The translations under genes and the position numbers were made by a program. 64,000 nucleotides of DNA from Acidicapsa acidisoli (lineage in GTDB: Bacteria; Acidobacteriota; Terriglobia; Terriglobales; Acidobacteriaceae), in the NCBI RefSeq assembly GCF_025685625.1, contig NZ_JAGSYI010000007.1, positions 62,001-126,000 of the forward strand, in the 5' to 3' direction. The first letter of the stretch is position 1, and each line of letters begins with the position of its first letter. The notes beneath the pieces were generated by a model. The model saw nothing but the letters and a program-made list of their open reading frames with translations, was not told where the DNA came from and did no database searches. This document shows, piece after piece, positions 50,067-57,948 of the stretch.

Positions 50067-50296
50067 TTCACTGATTCTAAACGGTTTACGCAGCTCGCTA
50101 CTATTCCTTGTTACTACTTTTCTCGAAATAGCCCATTTCTCGGTATTTCCTCCTGGAGGCGAGAAATGGCGAGCCGTCCTGCAAAGCTCTACATCAGGTC
50201 AAAGGTAGGATGGTCGTTCGACCGCGAAAAGGCCACTCCTAACTGCACTCTCTGGACCAAGGCATTGCTGAAAACGCTGCTAAAGGAGCAGTGAAG

Positions 50297-51298
50297 ATGA
50301 AGAGGATTGTCCAACTGGACGGGGTTCGGGCGCTGGCCATACTGGCTGTGTTTCTCCATCATGCGCTCAAGCTCAAGATGATGTGGATGGGCGTCGACCT
50401 CTTCTTCATCCTGTCGGGATTTCTGATCACTGGCGTTCTCCTTAACGCCAGGCGGAAAACTCTGGGCCAATATTTCTCCAGATTCTACGAGCGCCGCGCC
50501 CGCAGAATCCTCGGCCCTTACATTCTTACCCTCCTGGTGATGAGTCTCTTCTTCGGCCTTGCTTGGGCGCGCCATTGGTATGTTTACATCCTGCTTACCA
50601 ATCTTTTGCTTCCTCTGCACATCCCGCATCCTGTCGCCTTCGACCCATTATGGTCTCTTGCGGTAGAGGAACAGTTCTACCTTGTATGGCCCTTCGCCGT
50701 ATACTTCCTCAGCGAAAAATACCTCGGACGTCTTGCAGCCCTTTTGGTAGTGCTTGCACCTGTGCTGCGAGGTGTCTTCCATTTTCATGAGCATTGGGCC
50801 ATTTACACGCTCACGCCTTTCCGTATGGATTTGCTGGCGACGGGCGCCCTGCTCTGCCTGGCCTACCGACACCGTCGAGCCGCGATTGAACGCTGGGGTA
50901 CAAGGCTTGGCCTGATCTTGTTGCTGACAGGACTCGCGGGCTTGTGGATTCTATCGCGATTTGGCATCAGCACGTATGGCAACACACGAGTCGGAAATGT
51001 CCTGATTTACGAGTGCGCTTTGTTTTCCTGTCTTGGGGTGATGCTCTGGGCACTGAGCGGATGGAAGGTAGCACTGTTGCGCTGGCGACCGCTCACCTAT
51101 ATTGGCCAGATCAGTTACACCATGTACCTGGTTCACCTGGGCGTGCTGACCCTGATCGGAACCCGCTTCTCACCAGCTCTCACAGTGGTCGCTGGTCTGA
51201 CCGTCACGATTGCCTATGCTTCCGTCTCCTGGTATCTCTTTGAAAAGAAGCTGCTCAGCCATTCCTCTCCAGTCACCCAAGCCGTACCGGTGCACTAG
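50297..51298 (+). CDS. Acyltransferase-3 family membrane protein
   Basis: A 333-residue inner-membrane O-acyltransferase of the OafA/YrhL group, which moves acyl groups onto sugars of exported glycans. Seen: the opening IVQLDGVRALAILAVFLHHA with the family His, VDLFFILSGFLITGVLL, the RRARRILGPY loop and SLAVEEQFYLVWPF. About ten helices follow. No periplasmic SGNH domain is attached and the protein is a little short. ATG 50297 has AAGGAG eight bases upstream; the GTG two codons earlier is too close to it. It follows the tRNA-Ser by 230 bp and converges on a DUF1593 gene. Confidence 0.9.
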   Translation: MKRIVQLDGVRALAILAVFLHHALKLKMMWMGVDLFFILSGFLITGVLLNARRKTLGQYFSRFYERRARRILGPYILTLLVMSLFFGLAWARHWYVYILLTNLLLPLHIPHPVAFDPLWSLAVEEQFYLVWPFAVYFLSEKYLGRLAALLVVLAPVLRGVFHFHEHWAIYTLTPFRMDLLATGALLCLAYRHRRAAIERWGTRLGLILLLTGLAGLWILSRFGISTYGNTRVGNVLIYECALFSCLGVMLWALSGWKVALLRWRPLTYIGQISYTMYLVHLGVLTLIGTRFSPALTVVAGLTVTIAYASVSWYLFEKKLLSHSSPVTQAVPVH

Positions 51299-51311
51299 AG
51301 TCCTTTGCTGC

Positions 51312-52856
51312 CTATATTCCCGCCGGAACCGAAGCTATCGGCAGCGGCCTTACGTGCAGCACAATACGCCGATAGGATGTGAGTTTCGGTGTACCCTCAT
51401 CTGTGACTTCGAGGATGACGTGGGCAACGCCTTCTCCGCGACAAGGCATGATTCCCGGTATCCACACCTCACGACAGGGCGAATTAATCGTGACCTGCGC
51501 CTGCGGACCATTGGCTCTATTGATGCTAACGTCGGCTCCATGCGTACCTGCAAGTCCGGCTTCTTCATAAACCCACCACTGGTAATGGAGTGTCTGCCCG
51601 TCAGGATCCCTGCTCCCTGCCGCGTCAAGAGTCAAGCTTGCTTTGGCGTCAACGGTTAGCTCGACAGGAGCGGTCCCAGCTTGCCCATTCACCTCAACTT
51701 CCGGATTGTGGTTCGCGTGGGCGAAATCTTTGATCGTCCAATCCATTCGCGCGGCAAAGTCATTCTGATAAGCATCCCGCCAACGCCAGATCGTTGCCTG
51801 GTCCGAAACATGTTCAACCCCATCGATGCCGATAACGCGGTCCTGCGAGGTTGCGCGAGTAAATTCATCGCCACCCTGGGTCCAGATGGCGTGGGACTCG
51901 CCATAGGGCTGGCGATAAACATAGCGTCCGCCCCAACCACCCCAGTCCGGACGGCGATACGAATTCAACCCGTTGTCAATCAGCCCAAGAAACGACGGTG
52001 TATCGCCTTCCATGATGAACATAAAGCGCGGGTAAAACTTGCCCATCGGACCCTTGGCGCGGATATTCGCCTCAAGCCATTCATTGGTTACAACGCTGGT
52101 GTTGGCGCCGGCGCCATTACGGTAATAGAGATCGCCGCTGATGCCGGTCCACGTTGCGTAATAGTATTCCTCGCCATTGGGCGCGCTGGGCTTGACTATA
52201 TAAAAGAGCGTGGGAAACTCGCGGCGAATCCACGGTCCCGCGTCATCCTGGTCAGAGATGGAAGAGACGCGCAGATGGGATACGAGCTGATCCATCTCAG
52301 TGGCGGAATGCGTAGCTCGCAGATCGATGAGCGCCTGGGCCAGTGTGTTTACGCCGCCCCAAAGGCAAATCCAAAGCGGACGTGGATCGTCGCGTTCGAT
52401 GGCCTTGCTCAGCGCCTGTGAACCGGCAGATGCTTTCCCTACTCCGGTGGCCGCCATGCCGTAAGCGGGCTGGCCGGCAAAAATGCGTTGATCGAGATAC
52501 TCCGCAGTGGGCCAGCCCTTCGCGTGCAACAGCAGGTTGGGACGCACCTGGCCATACGCCTGAACGATGGCATGCATGGTATCGGGGTGTGTTGCACTCT
52601 TTTGCCATGTCGAAGTGGAGGCAATCATGGCCTCAAGATCGAATTCATTGGAGTAAAGCAGCAGGCGCACAAACGACATCTGATCGTCAGGCTCATTCCC
52701 AATGTCGCTGATGATGGCCACGCGCGGATGACCGGCAAAGTTATCTGCGGCTGGTGGTGTGACAGATTGCGCCCCGGCCACCATCGGCGCAATAAAGAAA
52801 GCAAATAGACAAACCCACGCGCGTGAACAGAGTCTTATCCACTCTTCCGTTCGCAT
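51312..52856 (-). CDS. Secreted DUF1593 (nucleoside-hydrolase-like) protein
   Basis: A 514-residue exported protein. After a signal peptide (WVCLFAFFIAPMVAGAQS) comes the DUF1593 domain, whose opening RVAIISDIGNEPDDQMSFVRLLLY is the metal-binding Asp cluster of nucleoside-hydrolase folds. The C-terminal 120 residues (PVELTVDAKASLTLDAAGSRDPDGQTLHYQWWVYEEAG and on) form an Ig/PKD-like domain as in cellulose-binding Sde0182-type proteins. ATG 52856 has GGAGG five bases upstream; the ATG six codons before lacks one. Probable role in plant-polysaccharide use; the enzyme reaction is not known. Confidence 0.88.
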   Translation of the reverse strand: MRTEEWIRLCSRAWVCLFAFFIAPMVAGAQSVTPPAADNFAGHPRVAIISDIGNEPDDQMSFVRLLLYSNEFDLEAMIASTSTWQKSATHPDTMHAIVQAYGQVRPNLLLHAKGWPTAEYLDQRIFAGQPAYGMAATGVGKASAGSQALSKAIERDDPRPLWICLWGGVNTLAQALIDLRATHSATEMDQLVSHLRVSSISDQDDAGPWIRREFPTLFYIVKPSAPNGEEYYYATWTGISGDLYYRNGAGANTSVVTNEWLEANIRAKGPMGKFYPRFMFIMEGDTPSFLGLIDNGLNSYRRPDWGGWGGRYVYRQPYGESHAIWTQGGDEFTRATSQDRVIGIDGVEHVSDQATIWRWRDAYQNDFAARMDWTIKDFAHANHNPEVEVNGQAGTAPVELTVDAKASLTLDAAGSRDPDGQTLHYQWWVYEEAGLAGTHGADVSINRANGPQAQVTINSPCREVWIPGIMPCRGEGVAHVILEVTDEGTPKLTSYRRIVLHVRPLPIASVPAGI

Positions 52857-53040
52857 TGTCGCCTCCGGGTGCATTCATCGATTCCCTGCCTCAGACCGGC
52901 TCTCTTACGCCGGATTATTTGACAGCCACGCAAGGAATTGTCGAGAGTGATCCTACAACATCCTGCATGTTCGCACAGTGATCCTCTGCACCTCTATACT
53001 CCGTAAGCCCAAACTTTGCTAAATTCGGGAGACATTTGCA

Positions 53041-54363
53041 ATGACGAAAGATCTTCACCCGTTTCAAATAGTTATGCGCTGGTTGGCTCTACTGATATGT
53101 GTTTCTCCCTCTCTGGCTCAAACACCGCACGCAAAAAAGGTCATCGGAGGCTACTTCGAGGAGTGGGGAGTTCGCTATGGCGGATTCACAATTGCGGATT
53201 TGCAAAGGAATGGGGTTGCCGATGAACTGACGCACCTGATCTACGCCTTTGGTGATGTGACTCCGACTTCAACGCCTTCGTGCGCTGTCGACGATCCCTC
53301 CGTAGCCTACCTGGATGCGTCCCTGCCGAGTGTGAGCGGCAAACCCTACACGGCACCCCTCTATGGGAATTTCGGAGCGATCCTGCAACTCAAAGAGTTG
53401 CATCCGCGCCTGAAAGTACTGATCTCGCTCGGAGGGCAGGCCGGCAACGCCGCTGGCTGGGTGGCCGCTGCCGCTTCGCCCAATGGACGCGCGGCGCTTG
53501 CCTCATCGTGCATCGATCTGTTCGTCAAAGGCAACATCGCTGCTGGCGTTCGCGCTCCCGGTCTCTTCGACGGCTTCAATATCGACTGGGAGTTTCCATC
53601 CGCGGCAGACAAAGAGAATTTCACTGCCCTGTTGAAAGAGTTCCGAACGCAGCTCGATGCTCTGTCGAAGAACACGGGCAAGCAGTATGTTCTAACCTTC
53701 GATTCACCAGCGGATCCGAGGAAATACGCCAACATAGATCTAAGAGCTGCCGCCGAGCAAGTGGATTTCCTCACTATTGATGGCTACGATTTAGCGGCGC
53801 CCGAGGATAAGCAAACCAATGAAGCCTCTTCCCTTTTCGCTTCCAGCGCGAACCCTTCGCACGATGGCGCACCCGACATCGACGCGACCGTAAAGGCTTA
53901 TTTGAAGACGGGCGTCCCGGCGGCCAAATACACAATGGGTCTGCCGTTGTATGCCGTCGGCTGGACGGGCGTTCCCAACGGGAACCATGGTTTGTATCAA
54001 AATGCCGCAGCCCCCGCTCCCGTACTTCTAGCCGATGGATCGGGTTACTGTCCGAAACCGAATAAAGCGGCTCCGTCGCCGGGTTGTGACACCATCCTGA
54101 CTCCGGGATTCTTGACGTACGCGACGATTGAGAAGCTTATCCGGGCGAACGGCGTTACCGCCTGGTACGATTCGGCCAGAGTTGGAGCGACGCTCTACAA
54201 TCCGCTCAACAAGACCTTTTACACCTATGACTCTCCCGCTTCGGTCGCGACCAAAACGGCTTACATCCGAGAGAACAAGCTTGGCGGCGCCTACGTATGG
54301 GCGCTCAATGACGACGATCCCGACGGTTCCCTGACAAAGCTCATAGCGGCAGGACTTAAGTAA
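53041..54363 (+). CDS. Secreted GH18-family chitinase-like protein
   Basis: A 440-residue exported TIM-barrel protein. Signal peptide about 1-28 (ALLICVSPSLAQ). GH18 signs: KVIGGYFEEWGVRYGG, LTHLIYAFGD, LKVLISLGGQAGN, and the active-site strand FDGFNIDWEFP. The usual DGxDxDWE here reads DGFNIDWE: the proton-donor Glu and the Asp two before it are present, the middle Asp is Asn. Later DFLTIDGYDL and YTMGLPLYAVGWTG match substrate-site segments, and GGAYVWALNDDD closes the barrel. It may be an active chitinase or an endo-N-acetylglucosaminidase-like enzyme; the Asn lowers certainty on activity. A lone gene. Confidence 0.9.
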   Translation: MTKDLHPFQIVMRWLALLICVSPSLAQTPHAKKVIGGYFEEWGVRYGGFTIADLQRNGVADELTHLIYAFGDVTPTSTPSCAVDDPSVAYLDASLPSVSGKPYTAPLYGNFGAILQLKELHPRLKVLISLGGQAGNAAGWVAAAASPNGRAALASSCIDLFVKGNIAAGVRAPGLFDGFNIDWEFPSAADKENFTALLKEFRTQLDALSKNTGKQYVLTFDSPADPRKYANIDLRAAAEQVDFLTIDGYDLAAPEDKQTNEASSLFASSANPSHDGAPDIDATVKAYLKTGVPAAKYTMGLPLYAVGWTGVPNGNHGLYQNAAAPAPVLLADGSGYCPKPNKAAPSPGCDTILTPGFLTYATIEKLIRANGVTAWYDSARVGATLYNPLNKTFYTYDSPASVATKTAYIRENKLGGAYVWALNDDDPDGSLTKLIAAGLK

Positions 54364-54497
54364 TCGAAACTGGAAGGATGCGTTCTCGTCAGCGATTTAG
54401 CTACCGGCAAACTGCGACATTATGCATGGGCAGAGACTTTTCAAACGGCCTTCTACTCAAATAGACATCTCATAATCCCAGTCGAAGGAGAATATGG

Positions 54498-55553
54498 ATG
54501 AACCGCACCAAGATTTTTCTGCTTGCCTGCACCGCTCTCGCTGCAACTTATGCCGCCGCGCAGAGCAATGATGCCACGCATCCTCCTTTGCAGGTGCCTG
54601 CCAAGACTCTGCCCGTGCCAACCGATGTCAGCCCAGGCATGCAAAGTATCATCGCGGCGCCGCGCAACCCCAACTGGAATCAATTGTGGAAGACCGGAGA
54701 AGAGTGGAGAACAGCGGCCAACGCGCAGGCGGCTAAGAGCGTGCAGGCCCTGCCTGCAATGCGTCAACGACTTCACGTTACAGTACGGCCTGACACGATC
54801 GACGGCGTGAGGGTCTACATCGTGACACCAGACGTCATTCCTCCCGAACACCGCCACAAACTCCTCATTCACGTACACGGAGGCTGTTATGTGCTTTTCC
54901 CGGGTGAGGCGGGAACATCCGAGGCTATCATCATGGCGGGACTGGGACACTTCAAAGTGATCTCCGTCGATTACCGAATGCCCCCTGAGGCCTACTTTCC
55001 CGGCGCGCTGGACGATGCTATGACCGTATACAAGGCGGCGCTCAAGACCACCAACCCCAAAAACATCGCCGTCTTCGGCACTTCCGCGGGTGGAGCTCTG
55101 GTGCTGGAGATGATGCTACGCGCCAAACAATTGGCGATTCCCCTGCCAGGAGCGATCGCACCCGGTACCCCAATGTCGGATGTTACCAAGACGGGCGATT
55201 CGTTCTATACCAATGAGATGGTCGATAACGTCCTGGTATCCCGCGATGGTTCCTGCGATGCCGCAACTGTTGTCTACGCACACGGTCATCCGCTCACCGA
55301 TCCGCTGCTCTCACCCGTCTACGGAGATATGCACGGCTTTCCTCCGGCCATCCTGACCACCGGCACGCGCGATCTACTGCTCAGCAACACCGTGCGCGTT
55401 CACCGCAAGCTGCGTGAGGCCGGCGTCGACGCTCAACTCGAAGTCTTTGAAGGCCAATCGCACGCCCAGTATCAGTTCGACGATCGCGTGCCCGAAACAA
55501 AGGAGGCATTCGGAGAGATCACCGCATTCTTCGACAGCCATCTTGGCCATTAA
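54498..55553 (+). CDS. Secreted alpha/beta-hydrolase (HSL-type esterase)
   Basis: A 351-residue exported esterase. Signal peptide about 1-22 (IFLLACTALAATYAAAQ). The oxyanion motif is HVHGGCYV (HGG form of the hormone-sensitive-lipase group), the nucleophile FGTSAGGALV, the acid probably the Asp of TTGTRDLLLSNTVR and the His in EGQSHAQYQ. AAGGAG lies six bases before the ATG. Family members cleave short acyl esters. It is flanked by two other secreted proteins on the same strand; spacing of 80-130 bp gives no firm operon call. Confidence 0.92.
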   Translation: MNRTKIFLLACTALAATYAAAQSNDATHPPLQVPAKTLPVPTDVSPGMQSIIAAPRNPNWNQLWKTGEEWRTAANAQAAKSVQALPAMRQRLHVTVRPDTIDGVRVYIVTPDVIPPEHRHKLLIHVHGGCYVLFPGEAGTSEAIIMAGLGHFKVISVDYRMPPEAYFPGALDDAMTVYKAALKTTNPKNIAVFGTSAGGALVLEMMLRAKQLAIPLPGAIAPGTPMSDVTKTGDSFYTNEMVDNVLVSRDGSCDAATVVYAHGHPLTDPLLSPVYGDMHGFPPAILTTGTRDLLLSNTVRVHRKLREAGVDAQLEVFEGQSHAQYQFDDRVPETKEAFGEITAFFDSHLGH

Positions 55554-55633
55554 TCGGGCATGACCGGATCGATCGACCGGCGCACTCGCCTCTCCGCTAA
55601 CGATACACTGTGAACTCAGGAGCTGGGGAGAGA

Positions 55634-57415
55634 ATGACGCAGGAGATTCTCCGCAAGATGAAGTCCGCATCCGTATGGACAGCCGCGCTGGCGTTAGCAA
55701 CGATCTGGTATTGCATGGTTGTCGCCGCATCGGCGCAATCTACCCAGGGCAAAGCACCACTCAATGTCTCGACCACACCTCAAGCTGGTTCTCCGGGTCG
55801 GTTTGTCGACATCACCGAGAAATCCGGCGTACGTTTTCTCCACCAGGCTCCGCATACTTCCCGCAAGTATCTGATCGAAACCATGGGTTCCGGCGTAGGG
55901 CTTTTTGATTGCGACAACGACGGCCGGCTCGATCTCTATCTGGTGAACGGTGCGCCCTATTCCGACCCCGAGCCAAAGGGGTCGATTCCCCAGAAGACTG
56001 GCCCGCAATATTGGAATCGGATGTATCACCAGAAACCGGATGGGACCTTTGAAGATATCACCGAAAAGGCCGGACTACAGGGCGTTGGCTACGGCATGGG
56101 CGTCGCGGTTGCCGATTATGATAACGACGGCTATGAAGACATCTTTGTCACCTCGTATGGAGGCAATCGCCTGTACCACAATAACGGCGACTGCACGTTC
56201 ACAGACGTAACAGACAAGGCAGGGGTCCCTGGCAGTGGATGGTCAACTTCAGCCACATGGGTAGACCTAGACAACGACGGTCGACTCGACCTCGTGGTAG
56301 ATCGGTATGTCACGTGGGATTGGGAGGACGTCTGGTGCGGCGAACATCGTGAGGGATATCGGGCATATTGCCACCCGGATGTTTTTCAACCGATCTCCAT
56401 GCTTGTTTACCACAACGATGGCAATGGCCATTTCACGGAGGTATCACATAAGCTGGGACTGGACAAACCAGCCAAGGCGCTGGGTATTGCAATTGCCGAC
56501 TATGATCGAGACGGGCGAATCGATCTCTTCGTCGCCAATGACTCGGCTCCCGAATTTCTCTTCCATCAGAAGCCAAATGGAAGTTTTGAGGAGGTGGGTT
56601 TGGAATCCGCGGTTGCAGTGAATGCCGACGGACAAACCTACGCGGGCATGGGCGTGGACTTCGCGGACTATGACAACGATGGGTGGCCCGACCTCGTTAT
56701 AACTGACCTGGCAAATCAGAGATATGCAAGTTACCACAATCAGCGAGATGGAACCTTTGACTATGCATCAAACTCCAATGGCATCGGCGCTATCACGCTT
56801 CTTCATTCGGGATGGAGTCTCAGATTCATTGACTATGACAACGATGGCTGGAAAGATCTGCTGATCGCGCAAGGGCATGATCTTGATACGGTTGAAAAGA
56901 CATCCCCGAACCTTCACTACCGCGAGCCCATGATTCTGCTTCGCAATTCGGGCAGAAAATTTGTGGATGTCTCTTCCATCTCCGGGGACGTATTCACCAA
57001 GCCATGGGTCGGTCGCGGCATGGCCATCGGCGACATCGACAATGACGGCCGTATCGATGCTGTGGTCACGACAAACGGTGGGCCTGCGCACATCCTGCAC
57101 AATGAAACGGCTAATGCAAACCACTGGATAACACTGCATCTCACCGGACACAAGAGCAATCGCGATGGCATCGGCGCGGCGGTGAAGCTGACGACCTCGC
57201 AGGGCTCACAGTGGGTGACAGCGACGACTTCGAGCGGCTATCTCTCCTCCAGCGACCCACGGGTTCATTTCGGAATGGGAGATAGTTCCGTTGCAGAGAG
57301 CATTGAAATTCACTGGCCAAGCGGAATTGTACAGACCCTGACAAATGTCAAAGCAGATAGACAGATTCAGGTCGATGAACCGTCCGCGCCCGGCAGCGAT
57401 TCTCCCCGACACTAG
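55634..57415 (+). CDS. CRTAC1-like FG-GAP/ASPIC-UnbV secreted protein
   Basis: A 593-residue exported protein. Signal segment AALALATIWYCMVVAASAQ. A chain of six or more VCBS/FG-GAP repeats carries calcium loops such as DCDNDGRLDLYLVNG, DYDNDGYEDIFVTS, DLDNDGRLDLVVD, DYDRDGRIDLFVAND and DIDNDGRIDAVVTT, forming a beta propeller. The C-terminal ASPIC/UnbV domain is clear (ANHWITLHLTGHKSNRDGIG to GMGDSSVAESIEIHWPSG). ATG 55634 follows GGGGAG; a GTG 24 bases earlier is less likely. Function is not defined for this family; it may bind surfaces or glycans. Confidence 0.9.
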   Translation: MTQEILRKMKSASVWTAALALATIWYCMVVAASAQSTQGKAPLNVSTTPQAGSPGRFVDITEKSGVRFLHQAPHTSRKYLIETMGSGVGLFDCDNDGRLDLYLVNGAPYSDPEPKGSIPQKTGPQYWNRMYHQKPDGTFEDITEKAGLQGVGYGMGVAVADYDNDGYEDIFVTSYGGNRLYHNNGDCTFTDVTDKAGVPGSGWSTSATWVDLDNDGRLDLVVDRYVTWDWEDVWCGEHREGYRAYCHPDVFQPISMLVYHNDGNGHFTEVSHKLGLDKPAKALGIAIADYDRDGRIDLFVANDSAPEFLFHQKPNGSFEEVGLESAVAVNADGQTYAGMGVDFADYDNDGWPDLVITDLANQRYASYHNQRDGTFDYASNSNGIGAITLLHSGWSLRFIDYDNDGWKDLLIAQGHDLDTVEKTSPNLHYREPMILLRNSGRKFVDVSSISGDVFTKPWVGRGMAIGDIDNDGRIDAVVTTNGGPAHILHNETANANHWITLHLTGHKSNRDGIGAAVKLTTSQGSQWVTATTSSGYLSSSDPRVHFGMGDSSVAESIEIHWPSGIVQTLTNVKADRQIQVDEPSAPGSDSPRH

Positions 57416-57531
57416 AGAAGTGTCCCGTCTTGGAGCGAAAATCGAGCACTATCTCATCTGTGGCGCAATCCACCCTAGAGCCATGACTCGGACTGAAATC
57501 GCGATCCCGGAATTCGCCCTCGGTTTCTTCC

Positions 57532-57562
57532 TTGACAATCGATAGTAGACGGTCTACCATCG
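57532..57562 (+). promoter_or_regulatory. Promoter and PadR-type operator of the padR-ADOP operon
   Basis: A perfect TTGACA (57532-57537), 17-bp spacer and TACCAT (57555-57560). Within it lies a dyad: CGATAGTAGAC (57540-57550), a central G, and GTCTACCATCG (57552-57562), 10 of 11 pairs complementary. A repressor bound here would cover spacer and -10. Confidence 0.75.
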
Positions 57563-57590
57563 GCGCCAACTCGAGAGTAGAGTGTCTTCC

Positions 57591-57947
57591 ATGGAAAAGC
57601 AAGCAAAGCAACGGGTAGGGCTCCTCCAGGGAACGCTTGACATGCTCGTCTTGAGGACGCTGCTCTATGGTCCTGCCCATGGTCACCAGATCGGAAAGCA
57701 TATTCAGAGGACCTCGAATGAATTTCTGCAAATGCAGCACGGCTCGCTCTATCCTGCGCTGCATCGCCTGGAGCGAAGAGGGTGGGTTGCCTCCAAATGG
57801 GAGACTGCGCCGGACCGCAATCGGGAATTCAAATACTACCGTTTGACTGACAAAGGCAGAAAACAACTGGTGGTCGAAGAGTCGCAGTGGAAGCAGATGG
57901 CCGAGGCCGTGGCGCGCGTGATGTGGCCCGTCCCTGAGGAGAACTGA
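57591..57947 (+). CDS. PadR-family transcriptional regulator
   Basis: A 118-residue PadR regulator of the short type. Winged-helix signs: LLQGTLDMLVLRTLLYGPAHGHQIGKHI, MQHGSLYPALHRLERRGWVASKWE and FKYYRLTDKGRKQL. Start at ATG 57591; a GTG nine bases upstream is possible. It is followed after one base by an ADOP permease, the standard acidobacterial pairing, and preceded by a dyad that overlaps its own promoter, so it most likely represses the operon until a ligand or membrane stress releases it. Confidence 0.93.
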   Translation: MEKQAKQRVGLLQGTLDMLVLRTLLYGPAHGHQIGKHIQRTSNEFLQMQHGSLYPALHRLERRGWVASKWETAPDRNREFKYYRLTDKGRKQLVVEESQWKQMAEAVARVMWPVPEEN

Positions 57948-57948
57948 C

